This document shows, in pieces, positions 26,852-35,047 of a stretch of 64,000 nt of DNA (positions are counted from its first letter, which is position 1; each line of letters opens with the position of its first letter). A program made the translations under genes and the position numbers. The DNA is from an uncultured Pseudovibrio sp. Lineage in GTDB: Bacteria; Pseudomonadota; Alphaproteobacteria; Rhizobiales; Stappiaceae. The stretch lies in assembly GCA_947496145.1 (NCBI GenBank), contig CANMBS010000012.1, forward strand, positions 54,600 through 118,599, written 5' to 3'. The notes under the pieces are model-generated. The model ran no database searches. It worked only from the letters and a program-made list of their open reading frames with translations, and was not told the origin of the DNA.

Positions 26852-27222
26852 TTCAAACTCCTGAATGATCACTGAGCAAATTCGTAGGTTAATACGAACA
26901 ATATTTGTTAAACCGGCGGATAACTGAAAAATTTTGCAGTCCAAATATATTTATTCGCATTTTAACCTTGATCCTAACACCGGCATGTGTCCAACTGAAG
27001 ATGGCATATGAAACTGTTTTCAACATGATCGGCTGATTTCGACAACCTATGAGCGCAATTTGAAGCACAAGCCAATGCTTAACTAGACTTACGCATCGTA
27101 ATCTATGCATTTTGAGCGCCGACTTCAAAAGACTGAGTCTTCAGATCGGGCATTCGTTGAAAAACAGACTGGCGACCAGGCAAAATGAAGGTTTCCCATT
27201 GGGATATAACGGAGGAATGGGT
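26852..27222. other. Gene-free promoter region between transglycosylase and BMP genes
   Basis: Divergent intergenic DNA, about 370 bases. Only a good ribosome site (GGAGG at 27211-27215) can be supported. An AAGAC-TGA-GTCTT palindrome near 27129 is too short to call. Confidence 0.4.
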
Positions 27223-28224
27223 ATGAAATCCATCAAAACCATCGCTGCAACCGCAGTATTGGCAGCAGCAATGAGCACAACTGCTATGGCAGCAGACTTT
27301 AAGCCTGCTGTTATCTTTGACATGGGCGGCAAGTTCGACAAGTCGTTTAACGAAGCTGCTTACAATGGTGCTGAGGCTTTCAAAGCAGAAACCGGTATCG
27401 AATATCGTGAGTTTGAAGTAACTAACGCTTCTCAGCGCGAGCAGGCTCTTCGCAATTTTGCGCGTCGTGGTTTGAGCCCTATTGTTGCAATGGGCTTTGC
27501 ACAGGCTCCTGCGATGCAAAAAGTTGCAAAAGAGTTTCCTGATACACAATTCGTAATTATCGATAGTGTGGTGGATCTCCCAAATGTTCGCTCCGTTGAG
27601 TTTAAAGAACACGAAGGCTCTTATCTCGTCGGCATGATGGCAATGCTTGCTTCCAAAACCGGGAAAGTCGGCTTTGTTGGTGGCATGGATATCCCGCTGA
27701 TCTCCAAATTCTCCTGTGGTTATAAGCAGGGTGCAATGGCGACCAACAAGGATGGTGAAGTTATCGCCAACATGACAGGCACAACACCATCTGCGTGGAA
27801 TGACCCGGTTAAAGGTGGTGAGCTTGCAAAATCTCAGTTTGCACGCGGTGCGGACATTATATTTGCAGCAGCTGGCGGTACGGGTCTTGGCGTTCTTCAG
27901 GCAGCGGTTGATGAAGGCAAGATGTTCATTGGCGTTGACTCCAACCAGAACCACCTTGCCCCCGGTAAAGTGCTGACTTCCATGGTCAAGCGCGTTGATG
28001 TTGCTGTTGCTAACGCGCTTATGGACGCTAAGGAAGGCAAGTTCACTACCGGCTATCAGACTCTTGGCCTTGCTGAGAACGGTGTTGGTTACGCAATGGA
28101 TGAAAACAATGCGTCACTGGTGAGTGAAGAAATGAAAGCTGCGGTTGAAGCTGCACGCACCGACATCATTTCTGGTAAGATCAAGGTTCACAACTACGCC
28201 AGCGATATGTCCTGCCCGCTCTAA
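27223..28224 (+). CDS. BMP-family ABC transporter substrate-binding protein
   Basis: A 333-residue periplasmic binding protein of the basic-membrane-protein/Med type. ATG at 27223 sits seven bases after GGAGG, and starts MKSIKTIAATAVLAAAMSTT with cleavage after AMA. The mature part shows the family motif AVIFDMGGKFDKSFNEAAYN, then VGFVGGMDIPLISKFSCGYK and IFAAAGGTGLGVLQAAVDEG. Relatives bind purine nucleosides or related compounds. No permease or ATPase genes are beside it; they must lie elsewhere. A terminator follows the stop. Confidence 0.9.
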   Translation: MKSIKTIAATAVLAAAMSTTAMAADFKPAVIFDMGGKFDKSFNEAAYNGAEAFKAETGIEYREFEVTNASQREQALRNFARRGLSPIVAMGFAQAPAMQKVAKEFPDTQFVIIDSVVDLPNVRSVEFKEHEGSYLVGMMAMLASKTGKVGFVGGMDIPLISKFSCGYKQGAMATNKDGEVIANMTGTTPSAWNDPVKGGELAKSQFARGADIIFAAAGGTGLGVLQAAVDEGKMFIGVDSNQNHLAPGKVLTSMVKRVDVAVANALMDAKEGKFTTGYQTLGLAENGVGYAMDENNASLVSEEMKAAVEAARTDIISGKIKVHNYASDMSCPL

Positions 28225-28256
28225 GCGGTCTTTCATTATAGCTTAGAATAAAGATT

Positions 28257-28289
28257 AGCCCCCGTTTGATCCAGACGGGGGCTTTTATT
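28257..28289 (+). terminator. Terminator shared by convergent BMP and MocR genes
   Basis: AGCCCCCGT at 28257-28265 pairs with ACGGGGGCT at 28275-28283 around a 9-base loop and runs into TTTATTT. It lies directly before the MocR stop on the other strand, so it may work both ways. Confidence 0.85.
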
Positions 28290-29710
28290 TAGCCCATCAT
28301 CGGCCTTGGCATCTCGGCGCTTCCCTGCTGGTCGATGGTTGCCTTTAAGAGTAAGAGCGCATTTTCAAAGTGATTCTGATGAGCAATCGTTGAAAGGCTG
28401 ACACGTAAAGCGTTGATGTCGGTTCGTGGGATCGCCTGAAAATGACGATGAGACAGTACCTCAACACCGCACATCAGAGCCGCATGTTCTACTTGCTCTG
28501 CATTTTGATGGTCGGCTAGTTGCAGCCAGCCAAACAGCTTCTCTCCGCCGCCTTGTACCGTGTTTTGCGGAAATGTAGATTCCAGCAGCGCATAGCGCTG
28601 TTTGAGCAACTCTCGTTTTTGCACCAATGTGTGTTGCAGCTCCCCACCCATAATCCATCTGGAAACAATCTCCGCATTGAGTGGTGAGGCCATCCATGTA
28701 CTTTCTCCGATTGCATTGGCAAAAGCGGTTTTCGTCTTATCTGGTACGTGTATGTAACCTGTTCGCAGCCCGGCAGACAGAGCTTTGGATGGAGAGCCGA
28801 TGAGGACGGTATTTTCGGGCAGGAGTTCCAAAAAACTCTCTTGCTTTTGCGAAATAAACGGGGTATAGGGGTCATCCTCAATCACCTTAAGGTCGTGCTT
28901 TTCAATGACCTTAGCCAGCTTTCGCCGTTCTTTGCCTGTTAACGTATAGCTGCTGGGATTTTGGGCATTTGGTATCAGGAAAACACCACGAACATTGTGT
29001 TTTCGGCATGCCTCATCCAAAGCTTCGGCGGAGATTGCACCGAAATTCCCGTGCTCGTCACGTTCTGCTGCGATGGGTATAATTTGCAGGCCCAAGGCTG
29101 GGATCATGGATAAGAGAGGAGGATAGATCATTGCATCAACGGCAATCATATCGCCACGATTAAACAGTGCCTGAAAAGCAAGCTGAATACCGTGTTGCGC
29201 ACCGCAAGTCACAAGTGTCTGGCCAGCTTGAGCCGGAGCGCCATAGAACTCCCGCAGAAAATGCGCACCGACCTCCCGATGCTGGGTTGCGCCCTCTGAA
29301 GGGCCGTACTCATTGAGTGTGTTGACCAAGGGGTCCTTACTCAAATCACGAAGTGCTTGACCCAGATCCGGATTTAAGTGCGGAAGGCCCAGATTGCGAG
29401 CAAGGTCATAGGGCTGGATACCTTCATCATGTGGCATTAAGGTCAATGGCGAATGCTTGCTGACAGTTTTTGCTACATACGTTCCCCTACCCGTTTCACC
29501 ACGCACCAGTTTACGGCGCTCCGCCTCAGCATAGGCACGGGTGATTGTGCCTAAAGTGACGCCAAGCTGAAAGGCCAGCTCGCGCTGGGGAGGCAACCGG
29601 TCGCCTTCCACAAGGCGGCCTGTCTGGATGTCTTCTTCCAAAGCCGTTGCAATGCTTAGGTATTTGGGGCTTGTGAGCTTACTCGGATTAGGCTTCCACA
29701 TTGTACTCAT
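28289..29710 (-). CDS. MocR-type GntR regulator with aminotransferase domain
   Basis: A 473-residue fusion: residues about 15-85 are a GntR winged helix (PPQRELAFQLGVTLGTITRA), and residues about 110-470 a fold-type-I PLP aminotransferase domain with LVTCGAQHGIQLAFQALFNR and the Schiff-base lysine in GSPSKALSAGLRTGY. MocR proteins sense PLP and an amino compound and control a neighbouring, often divergent, transport or metabolic gene. Here a LysE-type exporter is divergent, with two direct repeats between them, so it probably controls that exporter and itself. ATG at 29710 or 29701 may be the start. Confidence 0.92.
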   Translation of the reverse strand: MSTMWKPNPSKLTSPKYLSIATALEEDIQTGRLVEGDRLPPQRELAFQLGVTLGTITRAYAEAERRKLVRGETGRGTYVAKTVSKHSPLTLMPHDEGIQPYDLARNLGLPHLNPDLGQALRDLSKDPLVNTLNEYGPSEGATQHREVGAHFLREFYGAPAQAGQTLVTCGAQHGIQLAFQALFNRGDMIAVDAMIYPPLLSMIPALGLQIIPIAAERDEHGNFGAISAEALDEACRKHNVRGVFLIPNAQNPSSYTLTGKERRKLAKVIEKHDLKVIEDDPYTPFISQKQESFLELLPENTVLIGSPSKALSAGLRTGYIHVPDKTKTAFANAIGESTWMASPLNAEIVSRWIMGGELQHTLVQKRELLKQRYALLESTFPQNTVQGGGEKLFGWLQLADHQNAEQVEHAALMCGVEVLSHRHFQAIPRTDINALRVSLSTIAHQNHFENALLLLKATIDQQGSAEMPRPMMG

Positions 29711-29747
29711 AACAATAAAGAGATTGATAGATACGATTATAACAATA
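29709..29747. promoter_or_regulatory. Direct repeats between MocR and LysE genes
   Basis: ATAACAATA occurs at 29709-29717 and again at 29739-29747, exactly 30 bases apart (three DNA turns), in the divergent intergenic region. MocR regulators commonly bind direct repeats on one face of the helix, so this is a good operator candidate. Confidence 0.5.
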
Positions 29748-29792
29748 CTTTAGCACTCATCAGAAATTGTATCAATTGATTGGACTAGGAAT

Positions 29793-30389
29793 ATGGATTG
29801 GGCAACACTTAGCGCATTTGCGATTTTTGTAGCCATCATGACCGGGACGCCAGGACCGGGAAATCTCACTTTCATGGCGATTGGAGCCAGTGCTGGTTAT
29901 CGCACCGCCTTTCCAGTTATCATTGCAGCGCAAATTGGAAGCCTCGTGCTGAACCTTTGTGTAGCGTTTGGGCTTGGACAACTCATGGCCCGCGGCGGGC
30001 CGACGGTTACTTTCTTTAAGTTCGCCTCCATGGCCTATATGACTTACCTTGCATGGCGGATTGTGCAGCTCAATATCAACCCCAAGGGCAAGGTTACTTT
30101 ACCAACTTTTTGGGAGGGCTTACTCATTCACCCACTCAGCCCGAAAACCTGGGCGATGAGCCTCGTGGCTTTTACCAGTTTCTTTGCAGCTAATGGGATG
30201 GGGCTTTATGAGAACGCTGCGCTTCTCACCACTGGTTTCTTGATCGGCGGCATGATTTCGCACAGCATCTGGGCGATGGTGGGTGTTTCAATCCTGAAGA
30301 TGATTGGCGAGGGTGCGCCGATGCGGAGCATTACCATTGCAATGGCAGTGGCAATGCTTGGAGCCACTGCATGGTCGCTTCTTCTCTAA
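29793..30389 (+). CDS. LysE/RhtB-family amino acid exporter
   Basis: A 198-residue inner-membrane protein with about six helices. The family signature is MTGTPGPGNLTFMAIGASAG in the first loop. LysE proteins export amino acids and related metabolites. Its divergence from a MocR regulator suggests induction by an amino compound. A close AGGA (29787-29790) precedes the ATG. Its 3' end lies six bases from the convergent nucleoside hydrolase gene. Confidence 0.9.
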   Translation: MDWATLSAFAIFVAIMTGTPGPGNLTFMAIGASAGYRTAFPVIIAAQIGSLVLNLCVAFGLGQLMARGGPTVTFFKFASMAYMTYLAWRIVQLNINPKGKVTLPTFWEGLLIHPLSPKTWAMSLVAFTSFFAANGMGLYENAALLTTGFLIGGMISHSIWAMVGVSILKMIGEGAPMRSITIAMAVAMLGATAWSLLL

Positions 30390-30395
30390 CGTCCT

Positions 30396-31358
30396 TTACT
30401 GGTAGCGCATTGCAAGTGCTGCCAGACTTTCTTCCAACAGAGATGCCATTTTAGGACGATCAGATTGCTCCATGATGCCGATAGCAAGTGCTTTGGTTTT
30501 AGCCTCCCGATCCAGAATCGTAGCACCTCGCGCATACTCTCCCCCGGTCTCAACAAGAACACCGCAAACGACAGATCTCACTATAACTTCAGGATCAAGG
30601 ATCGTAGCCGCAGCAAGAGGGTCTGGCAGGATCAATACGTCTTCATCGTACCATAACTTGCCACGCACCCGCATGAAATTGCAAAGATACTCAGCGAACT
30701 TTACGGGTAATGTCTCTCCCAAACGGGTAAAAATGGCGTCAACCATATCCCCCGGGAGGGCTTCATTCAGGCATGGCTCCCAGGGGATCATAGTAATATT
30801 CGTATTTTGAGAGAGAACGATTTTGGCTGCTTCGGGATCACAAAAGACATTGAATTCCGCTGCAGGCGTGATGTTACCGCGCCCGTGACACGTTCCCCCC
30901 ATTACCCAGATGCGATCAATGCCTGTGGCCAACTCGGGGCATTCTTGCAGAACATGCGCCAGATTTGTGAGAGGTCCGATCGTCAGGAGCTGGAGTTTGG
31001 GTCCTCCGGCCATGGCATTTTGCAGGGTATTTTTTAGTGCTGCATGAGCGGCCTCTGTCTCGATCTTTATTTCATGCGGAGGCCGTTTCACCCCGCCCAG
31101 ACCATCTTTCCCATGGACATCAATAGCTTCAACCCGCTTGCCGCGACTTGGTTCAGCAGCACCTTTATAGACCGGGATATCTGCTTTGCAGACTGCCAGT
31201 ACATCCAGAACATTCTGCGTGGCTTGTTCCAGATTGACGTTGCCGAATGTGGTGGTGATGAAGTCAATCTTATGACCTGCGCCAATCAGCATCATGAGAG
31301 CTAAGGCATCATCAACTCCGCCATCGGTATCAACAACAAAGGTAGAATTATTGGACAT
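30396..31358 (-). CDS. Inosine/uridine-preferring nucleoside hydrolase
   Basis: A 320-residue IU-nucleoside hydrolase, splitting ribonucleosides to base and ribose. The calcium-binding signature is FVVDTDGGVDDALALMMLIG (normally DTDPGxDD; the proline is replaced by glycine). Further family blocks are QLLTIGPLTNLAHVLQECPE and RIWVMGGTCHGRGNITPAAE. No signal peptide is seen. It could use nucleosides taken up by the BMP-type system upstream, but other genes lie between them. Confidence 0.93.
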   Translation of the reverse strand: MSNNSTFVVDTDGGVDDALALMMLIGAGHKIDFITTTFGNVNLEQATQNVLDVLAVCKADIPVYKGAAEPSRGKRVEAIDVHGKDGLGGVKRPPHEIKIETEAAHAALKNTLQNAMAGGPKLQLLTIGPLTNLAHVLQECPELATGIDRIWVMGGTCHGRGNITPAAEFNVFCDPEAAKIVLSQNTNITMIPWEPCLNEALPGDMVDAIFTRLGETLPVKFAEYLCNFMRVRGKLWYDEDVLILPDPLAAATILDPEVIVRSVVCGVLVETGGEYARGATILDREAKTKALAIGIMEQSDRPKMASLLEESLAALAMRYQ

Positions 31359-31473
31359 GGCTTGCTCCGAGGATAATCAAGTCGAACAGAACCAGTGTCA
31401 CTAACCAGATCAGGCATGCAAGCTTCTATGACTGTTTACTTATAAAAATACATCAGAGCAGACAGACTTGCTA

Positions 31474-31493
31474 CATCCTCCCCAGGGGGATAT
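31474..31493 (+). promoter_or_regulatory. Candidate operator of the metal repressor
   Basis: The stretch ATCCTCCCCAGGGGGATAT (31475-31493) is an AT-flanked C/G-tract palindrome of the kind bound by CsoR/RcnR/DmeR repressors. It lies 9 bases before the repressor start and overlaps its likely ribosome site, which fits self-repression. Confidence 0.55.
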
Positions 31494-31501
31494 GATCGGA
31501 T

Positions 31502-31780
31502 ATGACTGAAACACACAGACACCAATCCCATCCCAATATCATCAACCGGTTGAAACGAGCCGATGGGCACCTTCGTTCTATCATCGAGATGATTGAAGAA
31601 GGGCGTCCCTGCGTAGAGATCGCCCAACAGCTTCACGCAGTTGAAAAGGCCGTAATGCAAGCGAAAAAGACACTGATCTATGACCATTTAGACAACTGCC
31701 TTGAAGATGTGCTTGAGAGCACCGAAGCGACATCTGACCAGACACTTGCGGAATTTAAGGCGATCTCCCGCTACTTATAA
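31502..31780 (+). CDS. Metal-sensing repressor, CsoR/RcnR family (NreA/DmeR-like)
   Basis: A 92-residue all-helical repressor. Sensor ligands expected for the family are visible: an N-terminal His-rich start (His5, His7, His10), Cys37 in EEGRPCVEIAQQLHAVEKA, and His62 and Cys66 in IYDHLDNCLEDV. The HPxIxxRLKRAxGHL start is typical for the nickel/cobalt NreA/DmeR branch. Asn65 replaces the second histidine often seen in this branch (DHxDHCL), recalled from family knowledge. It is followed by a His-tailed MFS exporter, so the pair resembles nreAB. It would release its operator when nickel or cobalt rises. Confidence 0.85.
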   Translation: MTETHRHQSHPNIINRLKRADGHLRSIIEMIEEGRPCVEIAQQLHAVEKAVMQAKKTLIYDHLDNCLEDVLESTEATSDQTLAEFKAISRYL

Positions 31781-31875
31781 ATGTTGTTTTTTACGAAACC
31801 CGTAGCCCATCTTTCTCTGATAGGACGCGGGAAATACAGCCAGAAAAGATAACAAGAAGCCAAAGGAGGAATCGC

Positions 31876-33195
31876 GTGTTTTCTGTCCTCGCGAATCGCA
31901 CCTATCGCCACCTGTTTCTTGCTCAGGTTATTGCTTTATTCGGCACAGGCCTTGCCACAGTTGCCCTGAGCCTGCTTGCTTTTAACATTACCGGAGACGA
32001 TGCAGGCTCTGTTATTGGAACTGCCTTTGCAATCAAAATGATTGCTTATGTGGGCCTAGCACCTGTTGCGGCTGCTTTTGTTGAGAAATTACCCCGGCGA
32101 ACCGTTCTGGTGGGGTTGGATCTGATCCGTGCCGCTGTCGCTCTTGCCCTTCCGTTCGTTACCGAGATCTGGCAGATTTATGTTCTCATCTTCGTACTAC
32201 AATCAGCCTCAGCTGCTTTTACTCCGAGTTTTCAGGCAGTTATTCCAGAGGTTTTGCCTGAAGAGAAGGATTACACCAACGCCCTTTCTCTGAGCCGTCT
32301 GGCTTACGATCTTGAGAACCTGCTTAGCCCAACAATTGCAGCTGGCTTGTTACTGATGATTAACTTCCATGGACTGTTTGGCGGTACCGTAATCGGATTC
32401 CTTGCTTCTGCAGCACTGGTTGTTTCTGTAAGTTTGCCCAAGTTGAAACCCATCGAAAACCAAAGAACCGTAAAGCGTATCACGCAAGGCAGTCGCATTT
32501 ATCTGAGTACGCCACGTTTACGCGGAATGCTTGCAGTTTATCTGGCTGTTGCAGCAGGCGGTGCTATGGTGATTGTGAACACGGTGGTTATCGTTCAAGG
32601 CACCTTTGGTTTGCAGGCTGATGACGTTGCCATTGCACTTGCCTGTTTTGGTGGTGGTTCGATGATCACAGCCCTGACACTGCCGAAAGTACTGGAGCAT
32701 TTCAAAGACAGAAATGTCATGATTATTGGCGCGAGTGTAATGGCTGTATGTCTGAGCTTTGGTTTCCTTTTAAGCAGTTACACTCAGTTATTGCCACTCT
32801 GGCTCCTGATGGGCATTGGCTATTCTGCTGCACAAACACCTTCTGGTCGCGTTCTACGGCGGTCCGCAAGAGGGGGAGATTTACCTGCGGTTTTTGCAAG
32901 CCAATTTGCTCTTAGTCATGTGTGCTGGCTGATTGGTTATCCGCTGGCAGGTTGGGTCGGGTCTTCCTTTGGTATTCCCGTCAGCTTTCTCAGTATGGCA
33001 CTGCTGGCGTGGATCAGCGTGTTTACAGCGATGTTATTGTGGCCTGCAAAGGATGCAATCAAACTGCGCCATACCCATGAAAACTTAGCAGATGATGACC
33101 CTCACTGGACCAAGGGGGCAGACAAACTTGGCAAAAGCCACGTGCATGAATTCAAAATAGATGACCTGCACACCCGATGGCCAAATGGCTTGTAA
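31876..33195 (+). CDS. MFS metal exporter with His-rich tail (NreB-like)
   Basis: A 439-residue major-facilitator protein with about 12 helices. GTG at 31876 follows GGAGGA by six bases. It starts MFSVLANRTYRHLFLAQVIA. The final 42 residues hold six histidines (HTHENLADDDPHW; KSHVHEFKIDDLHTRW), as in nickel-resistance NreB, whose tail helps bind nickel. It lies 95 bases after the metal repressor gene. It probably expels nickel or cobalt; the metal is inferred from neighbour and tail. Its stop touches the convergent methyltransferase stop. Confidence 0.8.
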   Translation: MFSVLANRTYRHLFLAQVIALFGTGLATVALSLLAFNITGDDAGSVIGTAFAIKMIAYVGLAPVAAAFVEKLPRRTVLVGLDLIRAAVALALPFVTEIWQIYVLIFVLQSASAAFTPSFQAVIPEVLPEEKDYTNALSLSRLAYDLENLLSPTIAAGLLLMINFHGLFGGTVIGFLASAALVVSVSLPKLKPIENQRTVKRITQGSRIYLSTPRLRGMLAVYLAVAAGGAMVIVNTVVIVQGTFGLQADDVAIALACFGGGSMITALTLPKVLEHFKDRNVMIIGASVMAVCLSFGFLLSSYTQLLPLWLLMGIGYSAAQTPSGRVLRRSARGGDLPAVFASQFALSHVCWLIGYPLAGWVGSSFGIPVSFLSMALLAWISVFTAMLLWPAKDAIKLRHTHENLADDDPHWTKGADKLGKSHVHEFKIDDLHTRWPNGL

Positions 33196-33960
33196 TCAGA
33201 TTGAAAGCTGGCCCAGACGCATAGCAATGGGCCAACTGATTTTCCGCTGTTGTTGCGGTTTGCCCCAAAGCGCTGCAAGTTCCTTACTAAAGCGGGTCAT
33301 CAGCTGTTCTTTTCCATCCTCTGCAGCAGCTTTTGCAGATGACCATGTGCTAACGTAACCAAGAAACTGCTTTAGCGTCCATTCCCTGTTGATGTACATT
33401 GTGGGATATGGCAGCTCATTAAACGGAAAGTCAAAACTGTCATAGCCATTATCGACATGCTGACGCTCCCGGGGCCAGTAAGGGCCGATTTCATCATAGT
33501 AAAACTGACGAAATCGGGTGTTGCATCTCTCATTATTAATGGACAGAACACCATAGCTAATCAGTGCGATCATCGCACCGGGTACCGCAATACGTCTGAC
33601 TTCTCTATAAAAACTCTCCAGATCAAACCAGTGGGCTGCTTGCGCTGCCACGATCAGGTCGACACTACGGTCTTTAGCTGAGCATTCTTCAGCAGGCTCT
33701 ACAGCAAACTGAATATTGGAGGCAGGAATTACATTTTCAATTTGCGATGCGCTTACATCTGTAGCCAGTACTGCTTTGAAATGTTCGGCAACCAGTTTGC
33801 TAAATTGCCCGTTGCCACATCCCACATCTAACGCAAGATTGTGTTGCCTGCATTGCTTTGCGAGAAATTCGGCAAGTTCCTCAGGATACGTGGGACGATA
33901 TTTTGCGTAGTCTGCACCCGCAGTTTGAAAATGCGTTGCAGCCTGATTGCTTTGCGCCAT
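33196..33960 (-). CDS. Class I SAM-dependent methyltransferase
   Basis: A 254-residue methyltransferase-fold protein. ATG at 33960 follows GGGGAGG and gives MAQSNQAATHFQTAGADYAK. Motif I is LALDVGCGNGQFSKLVAEHF, with later motifs VLATDVSASQIENV and SVDLIVAAQAAHWFDLESFY, a pattern seen in the Methyltransf_11 group related to trans-aconitate and UbiE-like enzymes. The acceptor is unknown. Its stop directly abuts that of the MFS exporter on the other strand. Confidence 0.88.
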   Translation of the reverse strand: MAQSNQAATHFQTAGADYAKYRPTYPEELAEFLAKQCRQHNLALDVGCGNGQFSKLVAEHFKAVLATDVSASQIENVIPASNIQFAVEPAEECSAKDRSVDLIVAAQAAHWFDLESFYREVRRIAVPGAMIALISYGVLSINNERCNTRFRQFYYDEIGPYWPRERQHVDNGYDSFDFPFNELPYPTMYINREWTLKQFLGYVSTWSSAKAAAEDGKEQLMTRFSKELAALWGKPQQQRKISWPIAMRLGQLSI

Positions 33961-34049
33961 ACACCAGCCTCCCCTTGCTCTGGAAGAGACTAACAAAAAA
34001 CGCGGCCCCAGCAAGGGACCACGTTCTTAAACTTTCGCCTGCCTGAGAC

Positions 34050-34712
34050 TTAGTTCAGGGGAGACAGAATAATTTCTACACGACGGTTTTGAGCGCGGCC
34101 TGCTTCACTTGCATTTGAAGCAATCGGGCTTGTTTCGCCGTAACCTGCGGCAGAGATGCGATAACCATTCACACCCTGATTATACAGGTAAGCGGTAACA
34201 GAATCTGCACGGCGCTGAGACAGCTCCATATTGAACTGGGCTGAACCGGTGTTGTCGGTGTGGCCATACACATTCAGGCGCGTCTGCGGGAATTCTTTTG
34301 CTACCAATGCAACACTGTTGAGAACCTGCATCGCACGGGAAGACAGAGTTGCCTGACCAACATTAAAGGTAACGTCGTTTGGCATGTTCAATACGATCTG
34401 GTTGCCGTTACGGGTTACAGAGACGCCAGAGGACTGTAGCTGAGCCCGCAGTTTGGATTCCTGACGATCCATATAGTTGCCGATACCGCCACCGATGAGA
34501 CCACCAGCAGCAGCGCCAACGAGAGCACCTTCAACACGTGCGCTTTTACCACCAGCAATCGCACCAATGATTGCACCAGTCGCGGCTCCAAGTCCTGCGC
34601 CACCAGCAGTTTTGGAAATGCGGGATTCGCCAGTGTACGGATTGGTTGTTGTACAAGCTGCAACGGAAAGGCCGAGAATGATCGCAATCGCGGCGTGCAT
34701 CAGTTTTTTCAT
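34050..34712 (-). CDS. OmpA-family outer-membrane lipoprotein with glycine zipper (YiaD-like)
   Basis: A 220-residue lipoprotein. The signal MKKLMHAAIAIILGLSVAAC ends in a lipobox cysteine at residue 20. Residues about 35-80 are glycine-zipper repeats (GAGLGAATGAIIGAIAGG; GAAAGGLIGGGIGNY). Residues about 110-218 are an OmpA-like peptidoglycan-binding domain with NVYGHTDNTGSAQFNMELSQ and RRADSVTAYLYNQGV. It likely tethers outer membrane and peptidoglycan. It stands alone. Confidence 0.93.
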   Translation of the reverse strand: MKKLMHAAIAIILGLSVAACTTTNPYTGESRISKTAGGAGLGAATGAIIGAIAGGKSARVEGALVGAAAGGLIGGGIGNYMDRQESKLRAQLQSSGVSVTRNGNQIVLNMPNDVTFNVGQATLSSRAMQVLNSVALVAKEFPQTRLNVYGHTDNTGSAQFNMELSQRRADSVTAYLYNQGVNGYRISAAGYGETSPIASNASEAGRAQNRRVEIILSPLN

Positions 34713-35047
34713 CTTAAAATTCTCGCATGGTCAATTTCGCAGGGTGGATGCCCCACCATCAGTCTTGAGTCACCTCAAACATTAGCCCTATCAAATGCCA
34801 GTACGCACCTAACACAAGGGGCTAAGGCCGCTGTTTCCCTGAATTCCACTGGATTTATTGATGAAAAAGATATTCCTATAGGATCGGGAGATTTCAGGAG
34901 CAAAAAGTATAAAATTAACCGGAAATTTTTGACACTCAAGAATTTGCCATAATTCCAGAAAGACTATTTAAAGCATGCTGCTTAACTCGTTTTTTCCCAA
35001 ACCTGAGAAGACTATAGAGACCCCGGATAAGATAAAGGCAGGGTTCT
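34713..35047. other. Gene-free stretch before the carboxylesterase gene
   Basis: Divergent promoter region of about 335 bases, moderately AT-rich. Nothing specific is recognised beyond a likely ribosome site, GGCAGGG, before 35048. Confidence 0.4.
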
